Shown here in pieces: positions 27,500 through 37,283 of a DNA stretch of 64,000 nucleotides. This stretch comes from an uncultured Pseudomonadales bacterium (GTDB lineage Bacteria; Pseudomonadota; Gammaproteobacteria; Pseudomonadales; Pseudohongiellaceae). The position numbers and the translations under genes are program-made. Under the pieces are notes generated by a model. It was not told where the DNA came from. It did no database searches and saw only the letters and a list, made by a program, of their open reading frames with translations. The stretch is taken from contig CALTDI010000004.1 of the NCBI GenBank assembly GCA_943842505.1, forward strand, positions 186,001 through 250,000, written 5' to 3'. Positions within the stretch are counted from its first letter, which is position 1. Every line of letters begins with the position of its first letter.

Positions 27500-28180
27500 A
27501 TGCAGTCGATGAGCTCAGGCAAGCTTGCCCTATTCGACCTGGACAATACCCTCCTTGAAGGCGATAGCGATCATGCCTGGGGAGAATTCCTGATCAGCAA
27601 GAAGCTGGTCGACGCGGACACACATCGCGAAACAAACGACTATTTTTACGAGCAATACAAGCAAGGCAAGCTCGACATTCACGGCTATGTGGCGTTTACC
27701 CTGGAGCCTGTTCTTTACCTCGACGAAAAGCAGCGGCAACAGCTACATGAGGAATTCATGGCGCATTCTGTAGAGCACATAGTCTTGGCAAAGGGTCAGG
27801 CACTGGTTCGTAAACATATGTCCGCAGGTGACTTTTGCATAATCATCACCGCAACCAATGAGTTCATAACAACACCTATCGCAGAGCTGTTCGGCGTGAA
27901 TCTTCTTATAGCGACAGAGCTTCAAACTATAGATGGCAGATACAATGGAAAGATCGAAGGGACTCCTTGCTATCAAGACGGGAAGGTTTCGAAGTTAAAA
28001 GCATGGATAAGTAATCAAGAGAATCACTTCGATCTGGCCGAATCGGTTTTCTATAGCGATTCCATAAATGACTTGCCCTTACTACAACAGGTAGCAGATC
28101 CTATAGCTGTGGACCCTGATCAGCGGCTACGCGAGAAGGCAGAATCCGAAGGTTGGAAAATTCTAACTTTGCGCAGTTAG
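27500..28180 (+). CDS. HAD-superfamily phosphatase, SerB-like IB subfamily
   Basis: A 226-residue HAD hydrolase. Motif I is ALFDLDNTL (nucleophile Asp13 and Asp15), motif II is IIITATN, and motif III/IV is YSDSINDLPLL, typical of the phosphoserine-phosphatase-like HAD-IB group. Substrates in this group include phosphoserine and histidinol phosphate; the exact one is unknown. I use ATG 27500, with AGAGGA upstream; the open frame extends to 27305 but the leader has no conserved features. A HAD gene of this type divergent from rppH is also found in Pseudomonas. A TATAAT at 27427-27432 could be the -10 of its promoter. Confidence 0.88.
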   Translation: MQSMSSGKLALFDLDNTLLEGDSDHAWGEFLISKKLVDADTHRETNDYFYEQYKQGKLDIHGYVAFTLEPVLYLDEKQRQQLHEEFMAHSVEHIVLAKGQALVRKHMSAGDFCIIITATNEFITTPIAELFGVNLLIATELQTIDGRYNGKIEGTPCYQDGKVSKLKAWISNQENHFDLAESVFYSDSINDLPLLQQVADPIAVDPDQRLREKAESEGWKILTLRS

Positions 28181-28215
28181 AGCCCCTACTACACTTGGTG
28201 CAATAGCTACTACTT

Positions 28216-29481
28216 ATGCAAGCACGCCTTATATTGGATTCATATTTACAGAGGTCGATAATCGCCGCCGCTACGATACTATTCGTCCTTGTCGGCTGTA
28301 GCGAAAACACGAGCGCACCTCAAATTGCAGAGCCTACAGCGGAGAATCGGCCTAGTGGTTTCGAATTATTAAATCCAGAGCTAGGCGCAGCCGCCAAACA
28401 GATCGCACTCGACTATGCGGAGCAGATTCGCGTCGATTTCAGCCAAGTCAGTATCGAGATAGCGAATCTACAATCCGCAATAGGAGAATTTCTTGCACAG
28501 ACCAATACTGAAAACTTAGATCGTGCTCGACAATCATGGCTGCTAGCACATAGCGCCTATGAACTCACGACTCTACATCGCTACTTTGCGGCATCGATTC
28601 TCAACGAACAGAGCAGTATTGCGCTACTGCTACTTCAGTATCAGATTAATCACTGGCCTATCGTTCCCGGGTATTTGGATTATGTGAATGGCTACCCCGA
28701 TAGCGGTATTGTGCATGACATCAATGTGAACTTAGATAGTACTGGCCTTAGGGAACAGCATGGCGCCTTCGATGTTTCTGAGGTAACCCTGGGCTTTCAT
28801 GTTCTTGAATTTTTACTCTGGGGTAGCCCAAACACGCAATCTCAGTTACGCCCTGCTGATGACTTCATTGAGATCGATTCGCTGAGTGCAGGCCAAAGAG
28901 AAAGTGGCTATAGCCTGGAGCAACTGAGCAACAATCGCAGGCGGCAATTATTAACTATCATTGCCGGCATCTTGCTAGAAGATTTCCGTGAACTTGAGTC
29001 TCTATGGAGCAGCCAGCTAGAAGGAACAGAACTGATTATCGGCAGGACTTCTCAGACCGATCTCATCACAGCTCTAGCCGATTCGATGTCTGCAATGCTA
29101 ACTGAAGAGCTTCTGCTGCGGTCTTTGTATCCGATGCTCAATGGCGACTTTGTAGAAAGCATTCAATCGCCCTATAGCCTGTCAACCCAGAATGCAGTGT
29201 CGAGCCAACTCAGCGGCTTGGAAAGCTTACTGCTGGAAAGCCAGGCGGAGAACGGCACCACGCTGGATCTGGTATTTTCTGCAATATCAGACGGATTTTC
29301 CGAATTTTTCTATCAGAATTTCGATGCGAGTAAATCCTGTTTGGTACTGCTGTACAGCAATACGGACAACGATGCGGCGAGCACTTCTACTGAGAGAGAG
29401 ATTGAAGTCGTTGAATGTATCAATCTGCTAACCAATATGATCGACAATATCGATCGACTCAAGCTCGAGCTCAGCTATTGA
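28216..29481 (+). CDS. Imelysin-family (M75-like) lipoprotein
   Basis: A 421-residue predicted lipoprotein. The signal peptide ends in the lipobox LVGC (Cys28), which Lgt would modify. The mature part is helical and carries the imelysin GxHxxE motif in LGFHVLEFLLWG (about residue 195). SWLLAHSAYELT and the repeated four-helix pattern also fit. Imelysin-like proteins are linked to iron uptake (EfeO, IrpA), and family members in gammaproteobacterial iron loci often come in pairs; no partner is adjacent here. It converges on gcvR with five bases between the stop codons. Confidence 0.82.
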   Translation: MQARLILDSYLQRSIIAAATILFVLVGCSENTSAPQIAEPTAENRPSGFELLNPELGAAAKQIALDYAEQIRVDFSQVSIEIANLQSAIGEFLAQTNTENLDRARQSWLLAHSAYELTTLHRYFAASILNEQSSIALLLLQYQINHWPIVPGYLDYVNGYPDSGIVHDINVNLDSTGLREQHGAFDVSEVTLGFHVLEFLLWGSPNTQSQLRPADDFIEIDSLSAGQRESGYSLEQLSNNRRRQLLTIIAGILLEDFRELESLWSSQLEGTELIIGRTSQTDLITALADSMSAMLTEELLLRSLYPMLNGDFVESIQSPYSLSTQNAVSSQLSGLESLLLESQAENGTTLDLVFSAISDGFSEFFYQNFDASKSCLVLLYSNTDNDAASTSTEREIEVVECINLLTNMIDNIDRLKLELSY

Positions 29482-29486
29482 TCGAC

Positions 29487-30008
29487 CTAACTATGTACTA
29501 CTACGTCGATCTCAACGATCAAGTCATCTGCCAGCTTCTCTAGCCTGTCTTGTAATTGTTCCAAGGCAATGGCTTCTGGCACCTCTAGGATCGCTACCGC
29601 CCTAAACAACAGCTCTGACGACATAGGAGCAGGCATGCATTCTGTATTGAGCCGCTTCACATTTATACCCAGCGCAGAAACCGCGGCTGAAATCTCCTTG
29701 ATTATGCCTGGTCGATCGTTGCCCACCAGGTTCAGTTCAACCATCTGCGATGCTTGCCCTACAGATTCATCTGCGGCTCTCTCGATGACGATCTTTAGCT
29801 CTGACGAGAGCGCGTTTAGCTCTTCGATGAGCTGATCTGCGCGATCGTCTGCGACGCTAACTCGCAAGATGCCGGCGAATTTTCCCGCAAGTTGAGACAT
29901 ACTGCTCTCTAACCAATTCCCCGAATTAGCAGCAATCGTCTGAGATAGAGACTCCACTAATCCTGGCTTGTCGTCTGCGATAACGGTAAGTACTAAATTG
30001 CTTGTCAT
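29487..30008 (-). CDS. gcvR: Glycine cleavage system transcriptional repressor GcvR (tandem ACT domains)
   Basis: A 173-residue protein of two ACT domains. LVLTVIADDKPGLVESLSQTI opens the first (about 3-80) and VELNLVGNDRPGIIKEISAAV the second (about 88-170). In E. coli GcvR binds glycine and antagonises GcvA at the gcvTHP promoter. This window also holds gcvTHP at 51.3-55.9 kb; no gcvA is visible. I prefer ATG 30008, which has AGAGGGAA before it, over a start nine codons upstream. It is 33 bases downstream of the polB remnant on the same strand. Confidence 0.85.
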   Translation of the reverse strand: MTSNLVLTVIADDKPGLVESLSQTIAANSGNWLESSMSQLAGKFAGILRVSVADDRADQLIEELNALSSELKIVIERAADESVGQASQMVELNLVGNDRPGIIKEISAAVSALGINVKRLNTECMPAPMSSELLFRAVAILEVPEAIALEQLQDRLEKLADDLIVEIDVVVHS

Positions 30009-30041
30009 TGTTCCCTCTGATCTTTCTGATTTCACAAGGGG

Positions 30042-32433
30042 CTAGAAGAGCCCTATCTGATTATTCAATATTTTGTCCATAGAGGAAGACTTGAATACCA
30101 ATATGGAATCAGCAATCGGCGCTAGTTGCCTATCGAGATAGAACTCATAGTCTATCGCCGATTCACGATACTGGCGAGGCTCGGCGCCATTTAGTGTCAT
30201 GATGTACTCGATCCAGCCTCCAGCCTGATACAGGCTAGGCAGTTCTCGCTGCCTGCGAATCTCTTCCGCCTTACGCGCAGCCTGAACGTGTGGTGGAATA
30301 TTCTTCACATAATCTCTCAGCTTTCGGCGTAGTCGCTTGCGCAGAATCAACTCACTCTCATATTTGCCATTGCTTAGATCGCTTACCGTCTGCTTAATAT
30401 ATTCCTCATAAGGTTGATCGAGAAATATACGTCTATACAGCTCCTTCTGGAAATCGCGAGCCAGAGGCGACCAATCGCTGCGTACCGATTCCAGGCCCTT
30501 GAATAGAAGGTGGGTTGTATCAGGATTGTTACCATCAACTACTAGCCCTGCATAGCGCTTCTTACTACCTGCATCCGAACCTCGAACCGTTGGCATAAGA
30601 AATTTACTGAAGTGAGTCTCGAATTCCATCTCTAGATAGCTGTCTATACCAAACTTCTCTCTTAGCTGTTTCGTCCACCACTCGTTGAGTCGCGTCGTAA
30701 GATCATCCCCAATTACCTTTACCTGATCGTGGGGTACCGACCCCAGTAACACAAACACAGAATCGGTATCACCATATATTACTTGATAGCCTGCAGCCTC
30801 TATAAAATTCTTACTCTGAATGAGAATCTCGTGGCCCCGCTTAGTAATCGAACTTACTAGCCTTGAATCCAGGAAGCGACAGCCAACCGTCCCCAAGATT
30901 CCATAGAATGAATTCATTATGATTTTGATGGCCTGAGACAGCACCGCATTCTTACTCGCCTTCGCCTTATCCCGCGCTAGTCCACAGCGTAGAGATTAAT
31001 TCGGGCAATATAAATTCGCTGCGCGAGAATTCGCCTCCATCATAACCCGGAATCGGATTCTCCTCGGATGCTGCGACGGCGAGAGCTAGTGGATCTACAT
31101 GGAAAGTACGGATGATGCTTGGGTACAGGCTCTTGAAGTCCAATACAATTACATTCTCATGAATGCCGGGAATCGAGCCCATTACATAGCCACCTGGGCT
31201 TACGTTGCTTACCGTTGATTGATCAACGAAAGGAGCCACATAACCCTTTCGATGCAACCGGGGAAGATAGAGGAAATCGAAGGCCGCGACAGAGCCGCCA
31301 TAACGGTCCAGCTCCAAGCCCGTAAGCAGGCTACGTTCTAGGGCGAATGAGATTAACGCTTCCTTTCCGAATATGTCCCAAACTAGTTTGCAGTCTTCTA
31401 GATTGTAAAGCGCAAGGGCCGGTTTATTATTGATGAATAAGTCAGTTATCTCATTCCCGCGCTGATCCACATCGTCCACCAACTTTCCTCTATCGAGAAG
31501 TTGGCGTGATACATGCTCTAGAGAGAAGTTTTCGAACTGATAAGTCGCCGACCGCATTAGCTCTATGCCATCGAGTACCGCCCTACCAGGTAACAGTGCG
31601 TAATATCTATCATTGCTATCTCGGGCCTTGCGCCAGGCGATAGTCTCGCTATTTCGCCCTAGTTCTAAGGGTATTTTTAGTCGATCACAGTAATCCTGCA
31701 GACAACGCAGATCAAAGTTAACTATATTCCAACCCATAATCACATCTGGGTCCAGCTCTCGAATCTTTCTGCACAAAAGCTGTAATAACTTCGCGCTCCG
31801 AATTCAATTGATAGAATTCTAGGTTCCGACTTTCATCAGTCTTCAAACTGGCACTATCTGCCAGACCTACCATATAAACTATCGATACATCAGCCGAATA
31901 GATGGCGATCGAGTATAGCGTGCTCGCCTGATAGTCAGTTTCTATATCGATAGAAACTGCTTTCAACTGTGGGCGATATTCTGCCGCAGTCAGACTGCTA
32001 GGGTTGATATCGTTGAAACTTTCTTGAGGGCTTAGATCTCCTTCTATTGAAACTGCAGCGGTAATGAATCGCTCCATGAGAAAGCGATCTGTAGGTTTAA
32101 GATCGGCTTCTGTCACCCGTATATCTTTACCTAGGAGCCTATCTCGAATATCGAAAAGCTTCCGCTGACTCTTCAGATAGAGCGCGGACATGGCTCAGTA
32201 TCGAAGTTCTTTAGCTGTGTTGCGGCGATTCGCCAGCCCGCTATGGATGAGAGAATTTCTTCTACTTGAACTTGCTGCGAGGTAGGGAAGAAACAGACAG
32301 CTTCTTGCCCGGAGAAACGAAGACGTAGAGGACCGGTCTTACTTGCCAGCCAGAAAATTAGATCGACACCCGCCCCGGATTCAACCCACTGTCTAGTGAG
32401 TATGAATCCATCGAGTGCAGAGGTTGAGGAAAT
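30042..32433 (-). pseudogene. polB: DNA polymerase II gene with three frameshifts
   Basis: Family B DNA polymerase used in replication restart and translesion synthesis. The product is recoverable only across four frames. Fragment 1 (about 32433-32192) has GFILTRQW and WLASKTGPL. Fragment 2 (32191 to about 31766) has exonuclease motif I, SIDIETD. Fragment 3 (about 31766-30975) has DPDVIMGWN, exonuclease II and III and polymerase motif A, FKSLYPSIIRTF. Fragment 4 (about 30975-30042) has KIIMNSFYG and the catalytic YGDTDS, ending GLF as in E. coli. The breaks are one missing base near 32192, one extra near 31766 and one extra near 30975. No nonsense codon lies inside the fragments and every motif is kept, so decay is recent or the indels are sequence errors. 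No ATG, GTG or TTG opens fragment 1. Confidence 0.85.
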
Positions 32434-32439
32434 TAGAGA

Positions 32440-33615
32440 TTAGATGCGCACGGTTCGCGGGAACTGGGCGTAGTTCTCCCAACGGCTCACCTTATCTGGC
32501 AGCTCTTCCGCGGTCACCTGCACATTGCCATTAACATCAGTCACACGGGACACAACTGTGTGGTCTCCCGGAGTAGCATCACTCCAATCATAACGGAATA
32601 ACTTCCAAGAGTATTTCGTCGATCGAGGATTAATCTCAGCGCGACCCCAAGGACCGTCGTCTATTTTAACTTCGACACTTTCTATAGATGTTCCATCGTT
32701 AAGCACAAAGCCTTGAATCTCATGCTGACCACCCATCTCTGTAACACGAACGATAGAAGACTTCAGATTCATAGTAGTAACGGAATTTTCAACCCATCGC
32801 TCTACCCCACCAATATTTTCTTTCTTCAAAGTTACATAGTCACGGCCCATGAAGCGGCCCATGTAACGAGTGTCTTGAATATGAATCTGACTTAACCATT
32901 TTACATTCGCCACACCATACCAACCTGGTATCAACGCACGTACCGGCTTGCCATGATAATGCGGCAACGGCTCTCCATTCATTTCGAACGCAAGCATATT
33001 CTCGGGTCGCATCGCATCGCTGATGGATAGGCTTCGTGCGAATGCCTTCTCGACGTCAGTTTCGCGAATCGTCTCCGTCTGGACATCGGTACCGAATAAC
33101 ACGATTTCTTTGGCGCCGTCTTGAATTCCTGCTTCTTCTAGAATCTTTGCAAGCGAGACACCACGCCAGCGAGCGTTTCCAATAAGTCCGTGAAACAGTC
33201 CTGGGCTATTACCGCCACATTCGAATCCAACCTGCTGTTCGATATTGTCTCGCTCCATAAGGTCTTGCAGCGAAAACTCCAATTCATTATCTACCATTCC
33301 TGTCACTTTCAGCTTATAGGAATCGTTGTCAATCTCTGGCTGGCCATAATGCTGTACTATGTAGAAATCATCGTTGTCTGTGAAATGGGTCGTTATTTCG
33401 CGCGTATCCATCCAGTGAGTCGCGTTTGGTCGAGGCGGACGAACATTGAAAGCATCAGGTACGTCAGTAAAAGGAACAAGCCTTTCACCTTGTGCTAGCG
33501 CGGGAAATATAAACCCCGGAACTGTAGCGGCGCCGGCGGCCATTGCGCCAGTGCCTAGAGCACCTTTAAGAATATCGCGTCGAGAACTGTCTGTAGGCTT
33601 GTCATCTTGATTCAT
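32440..33615 (-). CDS. Sulfite-oxidase-family molybdopterin enzyme (SorA/SoxC-like), Tat-exported
   Basis: A 391-residue periplasmic Mo-cofactor oxidoreductase. The twin-arginine signal SRRDILKG (residues 11-18) and hydrophobic stretch end at about ALAQ (42). The catalytic domain has the Mo-binding Cys133 in GFECGGNSPG, HYHGKPVRALIPGWYG and WLSQIHI. The C-terminal domain (about 285-390) is the Mo-co dimerisation type. It could oxidise sulfite or a related sulfur compound; the natural donor is not certain. A partner cytochrome c (SorB/SoxD) is usual but none is adjacent. Directly downstream, in the same frame after the stop, begins the polB remnant. Confidence 0.88.
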   Translation of the reverse strand: MNQDDKPTDSSRRDILKGALGTGAMAAGAATVPGFIFPALAQGERLVPFTDVPDAFNVRPPRPNATHWMDTREITTHFTDNDDFYIVQHYGQPEIDNDSYKLKVTGMVDNELEFSLQDLMERDNIEQQVGFECGGNSPGLFHGLIGNARWRGVSLAKILEEAGIQDGAKEIVLFGTDVQTETIRETDVEKAFARSLSISDAMRPENMLAFEMNGEPLPHYHGKPVRALIPGWYGVANVKWLSQIHIQDTRYMGRFMGRDYVTLKKENIGGVERWVENSVTTMNLKSSIVRVTEMGGQHEIQGFVLNDGTSIESVEVKIDDGPWGRAEINPRSTKYSWKLFRYDWSDATPGDHTVVSRVTDVNGNVQVTAEELPDKVSRWENYAQFPRTVRI

Positions 33616-33761
33616 GATCTTCTCTCTTTTTCTTGGTTAAGCTGGCTCTTAGCGTAGACACAGGAGGCATCAGCTTTGATTTGGTTTTTGCACGTAGTCG
33701 CACAACCTTATCACAACAAACCAGTGTGAACCCAGCCGAAAAGCGACGAATTCGTCGATTA

Positions 33762-34010
33762 TCAGGATAGTGAATTTATTTCTTGGTCGAGGCTAAAGTT
33801 CTTGTTTGTCACAATGGATTCAAGCACTTGAATGCGGCCCTCAAGTTCCAGGGTTTTCGCCTTCAGGGCAATATTCTCATCTTGCAGGCTATTGTGTATC
33901 TGATCTGCCCCGCTACGCAGCCGTTCGGTGCGATACTTGATATAGACACTGAAACTCACGAAGGAGAATACTATTGCAACAATCATCACTGGTATCAAGG
34001 CATCAATCAT
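33762..34010 (-). CDS. PspB-like small membrane protein with coiled coil
   Basis: An 82-residue protein with one N-terminal membrane helix (about residues 4-25), a charged turn (KYRTERLRSGAD) and a coiled coil ending ELEGRIQVLESIVTNKNFSLDQEI. The plan and the RIQ-LE-I ending resemble PspB, which with PspC senses envelope stress. No pspA or pspC is nearby, so this may be one of the stand-alone PspB-like proteins common in gammaproteobacteria. It is divergent from the SRPBCC gene. Confidence 0.6.
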   Translation of the reverse strand: MIDALIPVMIVAIVFSFVSFSVYIKYRTERLRSGADQIHNSLQDENIALKAKTLELEGRIQVLESIVTNKNFSLDQEINSLS

Positions 34011-34212
34011 CTGGATGGTACTCTACTTAGAACGCTCGAAAAATTAATACAATAAGCTAAAACCTACTATTGTGACTTACTTACCGATTTATGTTGGCAT
34101 CATTCTGCCGATGATTCAATCTGAAGCAATAATTGCCTGCCAGGGCCAAATGTAGAGGAATAAGAACAGTGCATAAGGTTCAGCTTCATGCTCACGCACC
34201 GAAGAAACGACT

Positions 34213-34704
34213 ATGACCATAATTCGCAGCTCACATGAACTTCGTATCAGTGCCCCCGCGCCTGCGGCCGGTATACCGGATTGCGAGGCATGGCTTGCGT
34301 CCATGAGCGATAGCGGCTGGCGCGTATTAACTGACTTTCGTAACTGGAGCAATTGGATTCCCGGGATACGGAGCGTGCAGCATGCAGATCAGGAGCCACC
34401 CGCCAGAGGCACATTGCTCCAGATCAAAAATGGCTCCGCCGAAACAATATGCTCCATCGATAGCTGGGATCCCCCATGCAACCTTCAGTTCAGCATGGGC
34501 CTGGGTGGCGGCGAGATTGCCTACGATTTCCACATTGAAGCGAATCACAGGGGGGCAGAGATTCACCTGGCACTGAATCTCGAACGGAGTCTAAACGGCC
34601 TTGCGCCCGTATTTGCATTTTTCATGAAAAGGCAACTTCAGAGCCTTGGCAAGCAGGTGCTGGAAAATTTGGCGTCACGGTTACGCCCTGCTCGGAATCT
34701 ATAG
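34213..34704 (+). CDS. SRPBCC-fold protein (polyketide cyclase/CoxG-like)
   Basis: A 163-residue START/Bet v1-type fold protein, recognised from FRNWSNWIPGIRSVQHAD near the N-terminus, a central beta-rich stretch and a long C-terminal helix (FFMKRQLQSLGKQVLENLASRL). The family binds small hydrophobic ligands; no ligand or pathway can be inferred. AGAAACGACT before the ATG is a weak ribosome-binding site. It stands alone between divergent and unrelated genes. Confidence 0.75.
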   Translation: MTIIRSSHELRISAPAPAAGIPDCEAWLASMSDSGWRVLTDFRNWSNWIPGIRSVQHADQEPPARGTLLQIKNGSAETICSIDSWDPPCNLQFSMGLGGGEIAYDFHIEANHRGAEIHLALNLERSLNGLAPVFAFFMKRQLQSLGKQVLENLASRLRPARNL

Positions 34705-34863
34705 GGCGCGCTACTATATATAGTGCCTAGCCCCGCAATCACCCCCAACAGATTGACGCAGCAAGTATTGCCTAGCCTAAGATTAAAAAAGTGCTACAAA
34801 TTGCTGATTTTTCAATACATTCTATGTAATGTGGCTTGGTTCACACTTGTGGGACTTGTAAAT

Positions 34864-34890
34864 AGTATTTAGCATCTACTTTGAAATACT
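34864..34890. repeat. Inverted repeat upstream of the cyclase-like gene
   Basis: AGTATTT and AAATACT are perfect 7-bp inverted arms separated by 13 bases, 70-96 bases before the ATG of the cyclase-like gene. The stretch 34705-34959 has no gene. The repeat could be an operator or a leader hairpin; nothing more can be said. Confidence 0.4.
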
Positions 34891-34959
34891 CAGAAGTAAG
34901 TCTTGATTTTGACTGCGGTATTTCTGGATATCTATAACAGCGAACAAGAACAGAGCACT

Positions 34960-37269
34960 ATGAATTCAAAGTCAGATACTAGTCTATTCGAGACGACGCA
35001 CCAGAGTCGGGATGTGCAGCTATCGATCGATAAGCTTTCCAAAGGTATAGACAACTACCATATCGATGTAAAGCTTAGCACCAAGTTCTCATCAGACATC
35101 AAGAAACTAGTCGCTCTGCTCGTCTCTCAGATCGCCATCCCGAAACCAAAGCACTGGGACAATTCCGCCACCTTTGACAAAATTCGCGCCGAATACTTGG
35201 ACATGATGACGATTCTGATTCATCGCGTTAAGACCGACCTCAGCGCCGATGAAGTCTGTTTTCTGCAATTTGCAGCGATAAAGATAATTCTACGTGTAAC
35301 TAAGGCGAAACTCGATTCCGATATAGAGAACGTCACATCACGCTTGGCCGACCTTAGACATAAAGGTTCATCTGAGGCTCTAGCCACAGACCAACGCCTG
35401 TTTTGGCTAAAGAAAAATTATGATTCCATTCTATTCAGCGTTAACAAACAGATATTCTCTCAACTTCAGAAAGTTGAAGAGAGACAACTGGCTCCTATTC
35501 GAGATCAGTTTCTGGGCAAAGATTATGAATTCGTAGTCGATGCGCTTCTCAATCCAATCTTAACCGTCTCCGACCCAAGCGCATTACCGCTTCTGATAAA
35601 CGAATTCTGCGTATTTAGTTGGAATAGCGAAGCGAAGGGATTCATTGAAATTAATGCAAAGGTAGAGGCTCTTCTATCCAAGCGACTGAAACATCTTCCA
35701 GTATCGCCTTTAGGAGAAGATTCAGTTGCCACAATTGCAGAGGCAGAAATTCACGACGAACTAGGTGGGCTATTTCAGACACAGGCTTTCTTTGGGCCAG
35801 CAAAAGATACCAAGACAGTGATAGCTGAGAAATTTAGTTGGTTCGAATGCCCCGACTATGTTTCTGCGCTTGTCAATATTCAAAAGAAGAAGGAGCGCCT
35901 AACTGAAATAAGAAGCGAACATGGCTTTGGTGCCTGGTGGAAACGACGCGGCGAACTTAAAGGCCTAGAGAAAACACTGGCAGCATTTTCCAAGTTGCTT
36001 CGCTCGGAAAAATTGCTTGCACAGTTATTATCATCGCATTACATGCGAAGATCACTAAACCCCTTGATCATGGAGCATATCGATCTAAAGACTGTATGCC
36101 AGTTCTTAAGTGGTAAAATTACCGTCGCAAAGCTTCAGGATGGTGTCAGCGGCGGTAACAAGCTATCTCCGGAACAAGTAAAGTCTCTCGAGGCGCTGAA
36201 GGCGAGTCTTAAAGATCAAGTGTCCAAGGCAGACGCTGCCGATGCATCGAAGCTGATGCATGAGATTAGTCGCTATCGGCAGGGGCTCAAGTATTACCGG
36301 TTTGCCCATCGCGCCTTCAATCGTCTCACTCTACTGACCAGCGAAGAAGACCTTAGACTCTCGAAGTCGGCAGGCACTCTCTATCTCATGCCAACCAGCT
36401 CCGAGATTGAGCAGGATGATGAGCGCATCTGTCACCATACGATCATGAAAGCAGACGTTCGTGGCTCCACTACAGTCACCGACGAATTACAGAATAAGGG
36501 ATTGAATCCTGCATCCTACTTCAGCACACGCTTCTTCAATCCAATCAATAAGATTTTGGCAACCTACGGAGCGAATAAGGTTTTCATCGAGGGTGATGCG
36601 ATCATCTTGAGCTTTCTGGAATACGAGCAGAGCCCCCAAGAATGGTTCTCTGTGGCAAGAGCCTGTGGCTACTCGCGAGATATGCTAAAGATTGTTGGCT
36701 CTAACAATCGGTATTCGACACAGATGGGTCTGCCGCTCTTGGAATTAGGAGTCGGAATCTGCTACTCCAACGCCGGTCCACGATATCTCTACGATGAAGA
36801 CAAGCCCATTATGATCTCTGGCGCAATCGGCGATGCTGATCGAATGTCTGGCTGCTCCTGGATTCTAAGAGAAGCAATAGAGAAGAGCTTATTCAATATC
36901 GATGTGCTGCGAATCGCGGATGGAGAATCCGGTAAGGGGGAGAAAGGTCAGCACTATATTCGCTATAACGTAAATGGAATCCTTCTGGATGATGCCGCAT
37001 TCACAAAACTGAAAGACGAGATGCCCATGAAGTCTGTTAGCATGAAGCTAAATGGCAAACAATACTTATTCCACATCGGCCAGTATCCCGACGCTAGTGG
37101 ACGCAAGAAAGATTTGATGATTCGAGAAGGAAAAGTGGGCATCTGGAAAGACTCGCAGATCCAGGAAGATTCGGATTCTAACGAAGCCTACTACGAGGTT
37201 GTGGTGAACCGTAAGGTCATTCCACTGGTTCTCGAAACGTTGGCTGGAAAGCAGGCTGCCACTGCCTGA
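34960..37269 (+). CDS. Large cytoplasmic protein with a divergent class III nucleotide-cyclase-like domain
   Basis: A 769-residue soluble protein. Residues about 1-480 are mostly helical, with short coiled stretches and no membrane segment, and match no family I can name. The part from about 485 to 660 resembles class III adenylate/guanylate cyclases. MKADVRGSTTVTDEL supplies the first metal Asp; VFIEGDAIILSF matches the usual FIGDA and supplies the second; GAIGDADRMSG lies where the adenine/transition-state segment is expected, but without the standard Asn-x3-Arg. It may make cAMP/cGMP, or be a degenerate sensor domain. I prefer ATG 34960 over TTG 34903. It is monocistronic and faces the SlyD-like gene. 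Confidence 0.6.
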   Translation: MNSKSDTSLFETTHQSRDVQLSIDKLSKGIDNYHIDVKLSTKFSSDIKKLVALLVSQIAIPKPKHWDNSATFDKIRAEYLDMMTILIHRVKTDLSADEVCFLQFAAIKIILRVTKAKLDSDIENVTSRLADLRHKGSSEALATDQRLFWLKKNYDSILFSVNKQIFSQLQKVEERQLAPIRDQFLGKDYEFVVDALLNPILTVSDPSALPLLINEFCVFSWNSEAKGFIEINAKVEALLSKRLKHLPVSPLGEDSVATIAEAEIHDELGGLFQTQAFFGPAKDTKTVIAEKFSWFECPDYVSALVNIQKKKERLTEIRSEHGFGAWWKRRGELKGLEKTLAAFSKLLRSEKLLAQLLSSHYMRRSLNPLIMEHIDLKTVCQFLSGKITVAKLQDGVSGGNKLSPEQVKSLEALKASLKDQVSKADAADASKLMHEISRYRQGLKYYRFAHRAFNRLTLLTSEEDLRLSKSAGTLYLMPTSSEIEQDDERICHHTIMKADVRGSTTVTDELQNKGLNPASYFSTRFFNPINKILATYGANKVFIEGDAIILSFLEYEQSPQEWFSVARACGYSRDMLKIVGSNNRYSTQMGLPLLELGVGICYSNAGPRYLYDEDKPIMISGAIGDADRMSGCSWILREAIEKSLFNIDVLRIADGESGKGEKGQHYIRYNVNGILLDDAAFTKLKDEMPMKSVSMKLNGKQYLFHIGQYPDASGRKKDLMIREGKVGIWKDSQIQEDSDSNEAYYEVVVNRKVIPLVLETLAGKQAATA

Positions 37270-37283
37270 GAAGAAGATCAGAA

